Positions 9,501 through 16,853 of a DNA stretch of 64,000 nucleotides are shown one piece after another. The notes below the pieces were generated by a model. The model saw only the letters and a program-made list of their open reading frames with translations, made no database searches and was not told the DNA's origin. Positions within the stretch are counted from its first letter, which is position 1. Every line of letters begins with the position of its first letter. The DNA is taken from NCBI RefSeq assembly GCF_004339565.1, contig NZ_SMFZ01000002.1:806001-870000 (forward strand), in the 5' to 3' direction. The position numbers and the translations under genes were made by a program. The DNA is from Pseudonocardia endophytica (lineage in GTDB: Bacteria; Actinomycetota; Actinomycetes; Mycobacteriales; Pseudonocardiaceae).

Positions 9501-10455
9501 ACTGCGCGAACGACAGCGTCTCGCAGGCCTTGATCGACACGACGACGAGCGACCGGTTGCCGTCCTTGCCGGGCAGGTCGATCGCGAGACCGAGGTTGAC
9601 GTGCTCCGGCGTGACGACGGTCGGCTTGCCGTCGGTCTCGGCGAAGTGCCGGTTCATCGTCGGGAAGTCGGCCAGCGCCTTGACCACGGCGTAACCGATC
9701 AGGTGCGTGAACGACAGCTTGCCGCCGCGCGAGCGCCGCAGCTGGTTGTTGATCACGATGCGGTTGTCGGCCAGCAGCTTGGCCGGCACCGCGCGCACGC
9801 TGGTCGCGGTCGGCAGATCGAGGCTGGCCGTCATGTTCTTGACCACGGCGTTCTGCGCGCCCCGCAGCTGCGTGGTCGTGCTGCCGCCGCCCGCGTCGCC
9901 CTGCTTGGCGGCGGCCTGCGACGTGCTGCCCGCCGCAGGCTTGCCGCTCCGGCCCTCTGCGGAGCTCGCGGCCCCATCGGGGCTCTTCGGCATGTCCTCC
10001 GCCCGGCGGCGCTCGCCCGGCTCGGCGGGTTCGGTGCGCTTCGTCGGCGCGGGCGGGATGTCGGCCGCAGAGCCGGAGGCCGCACCGGTGCGGGGAGCGT
10101 CGGTGGGCACCGCGCGCTGGGCGGGCGCGGAGGTCTTGTCGCCGGAGGCGTCGTCCTCGGTCGCGGTGCCGTGGCTCACGCCGCCGGACGAGGTGGCGGC
10201 CACGGCGGCGCCGCGCCCGGTGGCGTCGTCGGTGGAGCCGTTGGAACCCGCGGACCCGGTGGAGCCGGTGGACCCGCCGGCCGCGGCCTCGGCGCCGGGC
10301 ACCCCGTTACCGCCGGGGGAGTAGTCGGCGAAGAACTCGTGCCACGCCGGGTCGACCGCGTCCGGGTCCTCCTGGAAGCGCTGGTACATCTCCTCGACGA
10401 GCCACTCGTTCGGACCGAAGTCGCTCGCCTGATGGGAGGTACTGCTCGATGACAC
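6514..10455 (-). CDS. kgd: Multifunctional 2-oxoglutarate decarboxylase/dehydrogenase E2-E1 fusion
   Basis: A 1313-residue protein of the actinobacterial Kgd/OdhA type, combining the E1 decarboxylase and the E2 succinyltransferase of the TCA-cycle 2-oxoglutarate dehydrogenase complex in one chain. In order: an E1-type leader (GPNEWLVEEMYQRF), a long Ala/Gly/Ser/Thr linker (about residues 50-200) in place of a lipoyl domain, the E2 core with active-site TYDHRIIQGAESG, and the thiamine-diphosphate E1 domain with GMPHRGRLN, the ThDP-binding GDAAFAGQG, and the C-terminal transketolase-like half (LPHGLEGQGPDHSS). Start is GTG. Mycobacterial Kgd is slightly shorter; the extra length is in the linker. 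In mycobacteria the enzyme is controlled by the FHA protein GarA (known); no garA is in this window. Confidence 0.96.
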   Translation of the reverse strand: MSSSSTSHQASDFGPNEWLVEEMYQRFQEDPDAVDPAWHEFFADYSPGGNGVPGAEAAAGGSTGSTGSAGSNGSTDDATGRGAAVAATSSGGVSHGTATEDDASGDKTSAPAQRAVPTDAPRTGAASGSAADIPPAPTKRTEPAEPGERRRAEDMPKSPDGAASSAEGRSGKPAAGSTSQAAAKQGDAGGGSTTTQLRGAQNAVVKNMTASLDLPTATSVRAVPAKLLADNRIVINNQLRRSRGGKLSFTHLIGYAVVKALADFPTMNRHFAETDGKPTVVTPEHVNLGLAIDLPGKDGNRSLVVVSIKACETLSFAQFWAAYEGMVAKARNGKLTAEDFQGTTISLTNPGTLGTNHSVPRLMPGQGTIVGVGAMEYPAEFQGASEERLAEIGISKIITLTSTYDHRIIQGAESGDFLRRVHGLLLGADGFYDEIFTSLRVPYEPVRWVQDIPEGEVDKTARVLEMIESYRTRGHLMADTDPLNYRQRRHPDLDVLSHGLTLWDLDREYAVGGFGGKRHMKMRDVLGLLRDSYCRTIGTEYMHIADPEQRRWLEDRIEVPHQKPDQTEQKYILSKLNAAEAFETFLQTKYVGQKRFSLEGGETVIPLLDAVLDKAAEHELDEVVIGMPHRGRLNVLANIVGKPISQIFREFEGNLDPGQAHGSGDVKYHLGAEGKYFRMFGDGETKVSLTANPSHLEAVDPVLEGIVRAKQDILDYGDGGFTVLPLMMHGDAAFAGQGVVAETLNLALLRGYRTGGTVHVVVNNQVGFTTAPEHARSSQYCTDVAKMIGAPVFHVNGDDPEACVWVAKLAVEYRERWHNDVVIDMICYRRRGHNEGDDPSMTQPSMYDIIDAKRSVRKIYTESLIGRGDITMDEAEHALKDFSNQLEHVFNEVRELERTPPVVSPSVEEEQTVPADLDTSIPLEMVHRIGDAHSQQPDGFTIHQRVKPVVAKREKMSREGDVDWAFAELLAMGSLAVDGKLIRLSGQDSRRGTFVQRHSVLIDRHNGQEYYPLRNLAEGQGRFLPYDSALSEFAAVGFEYGYSVANPDALVMWEGQFGDFVNGAQPIIDEFISSGEAKWGQRSDVVLLLPHGLEGQGPDHSSGRIERFLTLCAEGSMTVALPSEPANYFHLLRQHTLDGVRRPLVVFTPKWMLRAKQVVSPLSDFTGGRFRPVIDDPEYRGQDGPSSSVDKVLFCSGKIYWELAAARDKRRENGDRSVENTAVVRVEQLYPMPERQIAAVLERYPNVDDVRWVQEEPANQGAWPYYGLELPQKLPDMPRLTRVSRRRMAAPAAGSSKVHEVEQQELIDKAFAR

Positions 10456-10610
10456 GCTACGTCAACCGCCTTGTTCAGCTGCTCGGAACTTGTTCCTGTG
10501 TCCAGGTTAGTCCCCTCGGGCGAGCCCCGGAGCGTGCGTCGGCCCTCACTCGATTCCGTCGACGGACCGGGATCGATTCGGACGCACCGGACACGCGCGC
10601 ACCCGAGCGG

Positions 10611-11453
10611 TCAGAAGCCGGGCAGCGCGCCCAGGCCGTCGACGACGGAGCTGGACACGGCCGATTCGGCGATCACGGTCCCGACCGGGGGACCGACGCG
10701 GGGCGGGCGGCGCACGGTGTCCCGCTCGCCGGCGTACTGGCCGTCCACCGGGGAGATCAGCAGCTCGCTGCGGACCGGGCCGTCGTCGTGCACGAGGGCG
10801 GGATGCAGCTCGCCGTCCAGGTCGGCGACCTCGGCGACGGAGACGGCGGGCAGCAGCCGCAGCGCGGCGTAGATCGTGGCGCGGACGCCGGCCGGGACCC
10901 GGCAGGTGCGCAGTGCGTCGACCGCGCTGGGGAACGGCCCGGTGTAGCCGCGGCCGGGCGGGCTGTCCGCGATCAGCCGCTCCAGCAGCGCCTCCGGCTC
11001 GCGCGGGAGCGCCGACAGGAACGCGGGCGTGGGGTGGGCCCAGCTGCCGGGCCGGGCGGCCGGCTCGTTGCCGTTCAGCTCGGCGTAGAAGTCGCCGTGC
11101 GGGGCGCGGAAGCGGCCGGTGGGCCAGTGGTCGGCGAGATCGAACCCGGCGTCGACGGCGGCCGGTCCGTTCCCGGACAGCCACACCATCCGGCCGGTGA
11201 GCTCCCGGTCGAGCAGCCAGTCCTCGGCCGGGTCGGCCGGGGTCCACTGCTGCAGCAGGTGCTCGGAGTAGTGCACGTGGACGTCGTCGCCGGCGAAGAA
11301 GGTCCCCATCCACCAGGCGTGTGTCGCGAGGTGGCGGTACTGCCCGGGCGCGATCGGCTCGTCGGAGGTCCGGATGGCCAGCTCGAGCAACGTGCGCTCC
11401 TCCTCACCTCGAGGCCCGCGACCGTTCGTGGGCGTACCCGTGGACGACGTCAC
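10611..11453 (-). CDS. CU044_5270-like protein, N-terminally truncated
   Basis: About 280 residues matching the periplasmic part of CU044_5270-type proteins: an opening strand QYRHLATHAWW, then WTPADPAEDWLLDRELTGRM, a helical centre with SAVDALRTC, and an ending GQYAGERDTVRR. Family members usually have about 80 more N-terminal residues with one membrane helix and sit beside an ECF sigma-factor gene; both are absent here. The frame stays open to an ATG at 11528, but the extra residues look non-protein-like, so I prefer the GTG at 11453. It may be a relic. The function of the family is unknown. Confidence 0.55.
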   Translation of the reverse strand: MTSSTGTPTNGRGPRGEEERTLLELAIRTSDEPIAPGQYRHLATHAWWMGTFFAGDDVHVHYSEHLLQQWTPADPAEDWLLDRELTGRMVWLSGNGPAAVDAGFDLADHWPTGRFRAPHGDFYAELNGNEPAARPGSWAHPTPAFLSALPREPEALLERLIADSPPGRGYTGPFPSAVDALRTCRVPAGVRATIYAALRLLPAVSVAEVADLDGELHPALVHDDGPVRSELLISPVDGQYAGERDTVRRPPRVGPPVGTVIAESAVSSSVVDGLGALPGF

Positions 11454-11562
11454 ACATTGTGGAGCTACCCGGATACTTCCTGTGACCCGGCCCCGCCGAC
11501 ACGGCCGGGTGGCGCAACCGTAGTGCACCCGAACCGAGTAGCCCGGAGCACACGCCGTTGCG

Positions 11563-13191
11563 CTACCCGGCCAGCGCCTCGTCGGCCGGTCGTCCGGCCG
11601 GCGTCAGGACGAACCCGCGGTACCCGTCGGTGGCCACCTCGTCGCAGGTGCGCGTGTAGCGCGCGAACCCGCCGGCGTACGGCATGAACACCTTCGGCTT
11701 GCCCGGCACGTTCGCGCCCAGATACCAGGAGCTCGACGCCCGTGGCAGCAGCGTCGCGTCGGCCGCCTCCTGGGTGTGCTCGGCCCAGGCGATCTCGGCG
11801 GAACGTTCCGCCTCGATCCGGTCCACGCCCTGCGCACGCAGGTGCTCCAGGCAGCGGGCGATCCAGTCGACGTGCTGCTCGATGCTGGTGGGCATGTTCG
11901 TCAGCACCGACGGGCTGAACGGGCCGGTGATCGTGAACAGGTTCGGGAAGCCGTGGATCCCGAGGCCGAGGTAGGTGCGCGGGCCGTACGTCCAGAGCTC
12001 CCGCAGCGACGTCCCGTCGGACCCCGTCAGGTTCAGCCCGAGCAGCGGGCCGGTCAGCGCGTCGAAGCCGGTGGCGAACACGATGTCGTCGAGCTCGTAC
12101 ACGCCGTCGGAGGTGCGGACGCCCTCCGGCACGATCTCCTCGATCGGCGTCGCCCTCACGTCGACGAGCTCGACGTCGTCGCGGTTGTAGGTCTCGAAGT
12201 AGTGCGTGTCGATCGGCGGGCGCTTCGTCGCGAAGCCGTGGTCGGTCGGGACGAGCTTCTCGGCCGTCTCCGGGTCGTCGACGACCTCGCGGATCCGGTC
12301 CCGGATGAAGTCCGACGCCGTCTCGTTGGCGTCGGCGTCCGCGAGGACGTCGGAGAACGCGGCACGGAAGCGCAGGCCACCGCGCTCCCACGCGTCGGCG
12401 TAGATCCGCTCGCGCTCGGCGGGCTCCGGTTCCAGCGCCGACTGCGTGGAGACGACGAACGGGTGCCCGTTCGTCGAGTTCGCCTGGACCTCGCGGATCT
12501 CGGCGTAGTCGCGCTTGTACGCGTCGGACTCGGCGGCGGCCAGGGGGCCGTTGCGGGCCGGGATCGAGTAGTTCGCCGTCCGCTGGAACACGGTGAGGTG
12601 CGCGGCCTGTTCGGCGACGACCGGGATCGCCTGGATGCCGGTGGATCCGGTACCGACGATGCCGACCCGCCGCCCGCGCACGTCGACCCCCTCGTGCGGC
12701 CAGCGCCCGGTGTGGAACCAGCGGCCGTCGAACGAGTCCAGGCCGGGGATGTCCGGCACGTTCGCCGTGGACAGGCACCCGACGGCGGTGATCAGGAACC
12801 GGCACCGGAGCTCACCCGACGTGCTGTCGACCGTCCAGGTCCGCGTGTCCTCGTCGAACCCGGCGCCGGTGACCCGCACGCCGAACCGGATGTCCTCGCG
12901 CAGGCCGAACCGGTCGGTGACGTGCTCCAGGTAGGCCCGGATCTCGGGGTGGCTCGGGTAGCGCTCGGTCCACGTCCACTCCTGCTCGAGCTCCTTCGAG
13001 AACGAGTAGCAGTAGTAGTAGCTCTCCGAGTCGCACCGCGCGCCCGGGTACCGGTTCCAGTACCAGGTGCCGCCGACGCCGTCGCCCTGCTCAAGGACGA
13101 CCGCTCGCATCCCCAGCTTCCGCAGGCGATGGAGCATGTACAGGCCGGCGAACCCGGCTCCGATCACGACGGCGTCGAACTCGGGCTCCAT
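11563..13191 (-). CDS. Flavin-containing monooxygenase, Baeyer-Villiger type
   Basis: A 542-residue class B flavoprotein monooxygenase expected to convert ketones into esters or lactones with NADPH and O2. The FAD-binding GAGFAG is at residues 11-16, GGTWYWNRYPG at 40-50, and the NADPH-binding GTGSTG at 180-185. Between them lies the Baeyer-Villiger fingerprint FxGxxxHxxxWP, matched exactly at residues 154-165 (FDGRWFHTGRWP). Length and layout fit cyclohexanone or phenylacetone monooxygenases. It is co-directional with the F420-type oxidoreductase gene upstream (81 bases apart) and may share a transcript. The substrate cannot be told from sequence. Confidence 0.92.
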   Translation of the reverse strand: MEPEFDAVVIGAGFAGLYMLHRLRKLGMRAVVLEQGDGVGGTWYWNRYPGARCDSESYYYCYSFSKELEQEWTWTERYPSHPEIRAYLEHVTDRFGLREDIRFGVRVTGAGFDEDTRTWTVDSTSGELRCRFLITAVGCLSTANVPDIPGLDSFDGRWFHTGRWPHEGVDVRGRRVGIVGTGSTGIQAIPVVAEQAAHLTVFQRTANYSIPARNGPLAAAESDAYKRDYAEIREVQANSTNGHPFVVSTQSALEPEPAERERIYADAWERGGLRFRAAFSDVLADADANETASDFIRDRIREVVDDPETAEKLVPTDHGFATKRPPIDTHYFETYNRDDVELVDVRATPIEEIVPEGVRTSDGVYELDDIVFATGFDALTGPLLGLNLTGSDGTSLRELWTYGPRTYLGLGIHGFPNLFTITGPFSPSVLTNMPTSIEQHVDWIARCLEHLRAQGVDRIEAERSAEIAWAEHTQEAADATLLPRASSSWYLGANVPGKPKVFMPYAGGFARYTRTCDEVATDGYRGFVLTPAGRPADEALAG

Positions 13192-13273
13192 GAACCCAAT
13201 TCACCACGGAGCGGAGGTCGTGAGCAAGGCCAACTTGTCCCCACCCCGCCGCCTCCGCCTGCGTGCCGAGCCC

Positions 13274-14305
13274 CTACGACATCCACTCCTTCAGCTTCGA
13301 GAACAGCGCCGGGGTGTTCGGCGACATCGGGTTCACGTGCAGGTAGGTGATGCCGGACTCGCGCAGGGCCGCGATCCGCTCCCGCACGTGCCCCTCCGGC
13401 CCGATCAGCGTGACCTTCTCGATGAAGTCGTCCGGGAGGGCGGCCATCGCCTCCTCCTTCCTGCCGTCCAGGTAGAGGTCCTGGACGAGCTTCGCCTCGG
13501 CCTCGTAGCCCTGGCGCTGGAACGCCGTGTTGTAGAAGTTCCGCCCGCGGGCGCCCATGCCGCCGATGTAGAGCGCGTACAGCCCGCGCGCGGCCTGCCG
13601 GGCCGGCTCGAACATCTCCTCCTCGATCGCGCAGATCCCGCCGCCGGTGATCTGCAGCGGCCCCAGCTCCGGGTCCCGCTTGGCCAGCCCCGCGTCCAGT
13701 GAGGCGCCGAACACCTCGCGGATCTTCTCCGGGAGCACGACGTGCGGCAGCCACCCCTGCGCCAGCTCCGCGGTCATCTCCAGGTTCTTCTCGCCGAGCG
13801 CGGCGACCCAGATCGGGATGTCCGCTCGCTTCGGGTAGTTGATGATCTTCAACGGCTTGCCGAGGCCGGTGCCCTGGCCCTCCGGAAGCGGGATCGGGTA
13901 GAGACCCTCGTTCGTGACCCGCTCGCGACGCCATGTCCTGCGGCAGATCTCGATGATCTCCCGGGTGCGGGCGACCGGCTTGTCGTATGGCACGCCGTGG
14001 AACCCCTCGATGACCTGCGGCCCGGACGCGCCGAGGCCCAGGTTGAACCGGCCGCCGGACAGCGCGTCGAGGCCGGCCGCCGTCATCGCGGTGAGCGTGG
14101 GCGTGCGGCTGTAGATCGGCAGGATCGCGGCGCCGATCTCCATCCGCTCGGTGCGCGCGGCCAGGTAGCCGAGCAGGGAGACGGCGTCGAAGCTGTACGC
14201 CTCGGCGGCCCAGACGGCGTCCAGGCCCGCCTTCTCCAGCTCGATCACGGCGTCGGCGTTGCGGATCGGGTCGTCGCCGTACGGGAGGACAGTCGAGAGC
14301 TTCAC
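13274..14305 (-). CDS. LLM-class (luciferase-like) F420-dependent oxidoreductase
   Basis: A 343-residue TIM-barrel protein of the bacterial luciferase-like superfamily. Typical stretches are AGLDAVWAAEAYSFDAVSLL, TERMEIGAAILPIYSRTP, LDALSGGRFNLGLGASGPQV and IPIWVAALGEKNLEMTAELA. In actinomycetes most members of this subgroup use coenzyme F420; the choice of F420 over FMN is inferred from the organism and family. Start is GTG at 14305. It is upstream of, and co-directional with, the Baeyer-Villiger monooxygenase, which hints at shared ketone or terpenoid breakdown. Divergent from the desaturase gene. Confidence 0.9.
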   Translation of the reverse strand: MKLSTVLPYGDDPIRNADAVIELEKAGLDAVWAAEAYSFDAVSLLGYLAARTERMEIGAAILPIYSRTPTLTAMTAAGLDALSGGRFNLGLGASGPQVIEGFHGVPYDKPVARTREIIEICRRTWRRERVTNEGLYPIPLPEGQGTGLGKPLKIINYPKRADIPIWVAALGEKNLEMTAELAQGWLPHVVLPEKIREVFGASLDAGLAKRDPELGPLQITGGGICAIEEEMFEPARQAARGLYALYIGGMGARGRNFYNTAFQRQGYEAEAKLVQDLYLDGRKEEAMAALPDDFIEKVTLIGPEGHVRERIAALRESGITYLHVNPMSPNTPALFSKLKEWMS

Positions 14306-14432
14306 AGCGAGGGGATAGCGGACAAGTTACCGGCGAGTCAAGTTGCGCAGCTCACAGCCGGGCCGGAACCCGACGTCGGATAGGGGGGATTACCGCACTG
14401 TCGGCGGCTCGGCGATCCGGTTTCGTGGAGTC

Positions 14433-15386
14433 ATGACGATCGAAGCCGCGCCCCCGGCTCCCGCTCCCCCGAAGTCCGGCCCCGCGCCCGTGACCGAGGG
14501 CATCCGTCCGACCGGTGCCGCCGTCCTGGTCGGTGTGTTCGTCACCGTCCCGATGCTGGCACTGATCGCCGCGGTCCCGTTCGCCTGGGGATGGGGGCTG
14601 ACCGGTCTCGACATCGCACTGGCGGTCGTCTTCTACTTGATCAGCGGCCTCGGCGTGACCGTCGGCTTCCACCGGTACTTCACGCACGGATCGTTCAAGG
14701 CCAACCGCCCGCTGCGGATCGCGCTGGCCGTCGCGGGCAGCGTCGCGCTGCAGGGTGGCGTCCTGGACTGGACCGGCGACCACCGCCGCCACCACGCGTT
14801 CTCCGACAAGGAGGGCGACCCGCACTCGCCGTGGCTCTACGGCACCGGCCCGGCCGCGCTGGCCAAGGGCTTCTGGCACTCGCACATGGGCTGGCTGTTC
14901 GACCGCGACCTGACCAACCGGAAGCGGTTCATCCCGGACCTGCTGGCCGACAAGGACATGGTCAAGATCCAGAAGCTGTTTCCGTGGCTGGTCGTCGCGA
15001 GCCTGCTGGGCCCGGCCCTGATCGGCGGACTGGTCACGATGTCCTTCTGGGGCGCGTTCACCGCGTTCTTCTGGGCCGGCCTGGTCCGGGTCGCGTTCCT
15101 GCACCACGTGACCTGGTCGATCAACTCGATCTGCCACATCTGGGGCGAGCGCCCGTTCGCGGCCCGCGACCGCTCGGCCAACGTCTGGTGGCTGGCCGTG
15201 TTCTCGTTCGGCGAGTCGTGGCACAACCTGCACCACGCCGACCCGACCTGCGCCCGGCACGGCGTCAAGAGGGGCCAGATCGACATCTCCGCGATGCTGA
15301 TCCGCGGGTTCGAGCGCCTGGGGTGGGCGACGAACGTGCGCTGGCCAACGACCCGTCGTCTGGAGAAGCTGAGCAAGGCCGCCTGA
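14433..15386 (+). CDS. Acyl-CoA desaturase (membrane di-iron fatty acid desaturase)
   Basis: A 317-residue integral membrane desaturase that should introduce a cis double bond, probably delta-9, into acyl-CoA or acyl lipid. The three histidine boxes that bind the di-iron centre are complete: HRYFTH (residues 80-85), HRRHH (117-121) and HNLHH (264-268). Hydrophobic segments flank each pair. I start at the ATG of MTIEAAPP with GGAG two bases upstream; the frame is open 30 codons further but without a ribosome site. A strong 15-bp hairpin follows the stop. It needs an electron donor (ferredoxin reductase type), which is not encoded nearby. Confidence 0.92.
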   Translation: MTIEAAPPAPAPPKSGPAPVTEGIRPTGAAVLVGVFVTVPMLALIAAVPFAWGWGLTGLDIALAVVFYLISGLGVTVGFHRYFTHGSFKANRPLRIALAVAGSVALQGGVLDWTGDHRRHHAFSDKEGDPHSPWLYGTGPAALAKGFWHSHMGWLFDRDLTNRKRFIPDLLADKDMVKIQKLFPWLVVASLLGPALIGGLVTMSFWGAFTAFFWAGLVRVAFLHHVTWSINSICHIWGERPFAARDRSANVWWLAVFSFGESWHNLHHADPTCARHGVKRGQIDISAMLIRGFERLGWATNVRWPTTRRLEKLSKAA

Positions 15387-15400
15387 CGTCGCTCTTCTCG

Positions 15401-15431
15401 CGGGCCGCGCATCCGACGGATGCGCGGCCCG
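15401..15431. terminator. Perfect 15-bp inverted repeat, bidirectional terminator
   Basis: CGGGCCGCGCATCCG, one base, then its exact reverse complement, 14 bases after the desaturase stop and 13 bases before the end of the convergent MmcQ/YjbR-like gene. The placement between convergent genes and the very stable stem fit a bidirectional terminator of the U-less actinobacterial kind. Confidence 0.8.
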
Positions 15432-15444
15432 TGGCGTGTCCGGG

Positions 15445-15813
15445 TCAGGACCCGATGCGCTCGACGAGATGGCGCTGCGCGACCTGCCGGTACGCGTCCT
15501 CCAGGATCTCGGCGACCTCGGCCCAGTCGGGGTGTGCGAGCCGCACGCCGACCCATGCCGACCCGCCGAAGCGTGGCGCGAAGAACCGCTCGGGATCGGC
15601 CGCGACGAGCTGGTGGCGGGCTCCCGGGGGCGCGGCGGCCCAGAGCGCGGGACCGGTCTCCTCGTCGACGTGGTGCTCGGCCGGGTCGACGTACTTCGCG
15701 AACGACCGGCGGCCGCCCGCGAACCACGTCGGAGCACCGTGCGTCGGAGCCTCGGTCACCGACGGCAGCGCGAGGCACAGCGCCCTGACCCGGGTCAGCG
15801 CCGCGGCGGGCAT
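15445..15813 (-). CDS. MmcQ/YjbR family protein
   Basis: A 122-residue protein of the MmcQ/YjbR fold: ALCLALPSVTEAPTHGAPTW, FAGGRRSFAKYV, a mid-strand RHQLVAADPERFF and WVGVRLAHPDWAEVAEILED. Such proteins have a CyaY-like fold; a DNA-binding role is suggested in databases but not established. The ATG lies two bases after the stop of the preceding 70-residue gene, so the pair is almost certainly an operon. The reading frame extends further upstream, but that extension is the other gene read in another frame. Confidence 0.8.
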   Translation of the reverse strand: MPAAALTRVRALCLALPSVTEAPTHGAPTWFAGGRRSFAKYVDPAEHHVDEETGPALWAAAPPGARHQLVAADPERFFAPRFGGSAWVGVRLAHPDWAEVAEILEDAYRQVAQRHLVERIGS

Positions 15814-15815
15814 CG

Positions 15816-16028
15816 TCAGGCGGGGTCGGCCGGCGACCAGGTCAGGTCGACGTCGAGCCGGTTCGGACCGCCCGTCGTCGTACTCGTGGCGCTGCGACGG
15901 ACCGACGCGCGGCCCTCGCGCAGGGCCCGCGCGGCCTGCTCGAGGTGATGGGCGAGATCGACGGCGCCCTGCTCGCCGGGGTTCTCCGGCCATGTCCAGT
16001 CGTCCGGCCACACCCACGGGTCCGTCAT
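15816..16028 (-). CDS. Small Trp/Asp-rich hypothetical protein
   Basis: A 70-residue protein beginning MTDPWVWPDDWTWPENPGEQ, followed by a helix (AVDLAHHLEQAARALREG) and a short beta-rich end. The ATG fits a soluble protein; upstream codons are Arg/Ala-rich and unlike protein. Its stop is two bases before the start of the MmcQ/YjbR-like gene, implying translational coupling. I do not recognise the family. Confidence 0.5.
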   Translation of the reverse strand: MTDPWVWPDDWTWPENPGEQGAVDLAHHLEQAARALREGRASVRRSATSTTTGGPNRLDVDLTWSPADPA

Positions 16029-16190
16029 GAGCCCAGTGTCGCCGGACGCTGCGCGGATCGCTCGTCGATCGTGGTCGGGCAGCGTGGTCGGGACGGCTGG
16101 TGGGGCGGCGCGGCGGCCCGTCCCCACCGGCGGGCCGCGAACGGCGGCCTGGCCGAACGGTGCGCCGCCCGCTGTCGGTGCGCGGACCGT

Positions 16191-16631
16191 CTAGCAGGCC
16201 GTGCCCGGGCGACGCCGCAGCAGGGGCCGGGTACGCATGGCGATGACGGTGCCGCCGTGGGGATCGGACGTCGTGGTGACCTCGTCCATGGCCGCGCGCA
16301 TCATCGTCTGCCCGTAGTCGACGAGGTGGGAGACGGTTCCGCGGGCGAGCGGCATCGTGCCCTGGTCGACGACCCGGAGGGCGACCCCGAGTGCGCCGTA
16401 CGTGTCGGCTTCGATCACGGCGCTGACCTGGACGGGCTCACCGCGCCCTTCTCGCCGCTCCGCGTTCGTGACACCGCAGACGGCCTCGGTGACGGCGGTC
16501 AGGACGTCGTGGACCTCGTCCTCGACGAGGCCCTGCTCGACGAGCCAGGGGCGCAGGTGCTCACGAGCGGGCCGGTCGGCGCCGGGCATCGGGTCGAGCA
16601 GGAACAGGCAGGATTCCTTGCCACTGCACAT
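16191..16631 (-). CDS. Anti-sigma factor-like ATP-binding (HATPase_c_2) protein
   Basis: A 146-residue GHKL-fold protein of the RsbW/SpoIIAB-like group: helix ADRPAREHLRPWL, then the N-box-like VLTAVTEAVCGVTNAERREG, a strand set (GVALRVVDQGTM) and the G-box-like HGGTVIAMRTR at the end. The N-box carries Thr/Glu before Ala-Val-Cys rather than the classic ExxxNA, so nucleotide binding may be weak. Such proteins bind sigma factors or anti-anti-sigma factors, or phosphorylate the latter; no partner gene adjoins it. ATG 16631 with an AAGG-type site was chosen over upstream alternatives. Confidence 0.6.
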   Translation of the reverse strand: MCSGKESCLFLLDPMPGADRPAREHLRPWLVEQGLVEDEVHDVLTAVTEAVCGVTNAERREGRGEPVQVSAVIEADTYGALGVALRVVDQGTMPLARGTVSHLVDYGQTMMRAAMDEVTTTSDPHGGTVIAMRTRPLLRRRPGTAC

Positions 16632-16823
16632 GCCGTCGGACCTTAACCCGGCGCATCGGCGCCGGATCGGACCACCCCGCTCTGAACCCGGCGCCCGGAC
16701 GCGGCGCAGCGGGCCTCGTCGGGCCGTTGACGGGCGCCTCGCGGAGCAGCGCGCCCGATCTCGCGACATGCGTTCGCGCCCGCAGACGGTGTCCAGCAGA
16801 CGGCGTCCTCACCAACGGTGGCA

Positions 16824-16841
16824 CTCGAACGTATGTTCGAG
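16824..16841. promoter_or_regulatory. LexA (SOS) box in front of the DUF222/HNH gene
   Basis: CTCGAAC-GTAT-GTTCGAG is an 18-bp perfect dyad containing TCGAAC-N4-GTTCGA, the established mycobacterial/actinobacterial LexA consensus. A TAAGAT -10 hexamer follows immediately (16842-16847) and the ATG is at 16854, so LexA bound here would sit over the core promoter of a short-leader or leaderless transcript. Confidence 0.75.
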
Positions 16842-16853
16842 TAAGATTGAGAC

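Noticed and set aside
6559..10452. 1297-codon open frame opposite kgd
   Set aside because: Antisense shadow of a high-GC gene: His/Arg/Val-rich, no domains, while the opposite strand encodes a complete Kgd.
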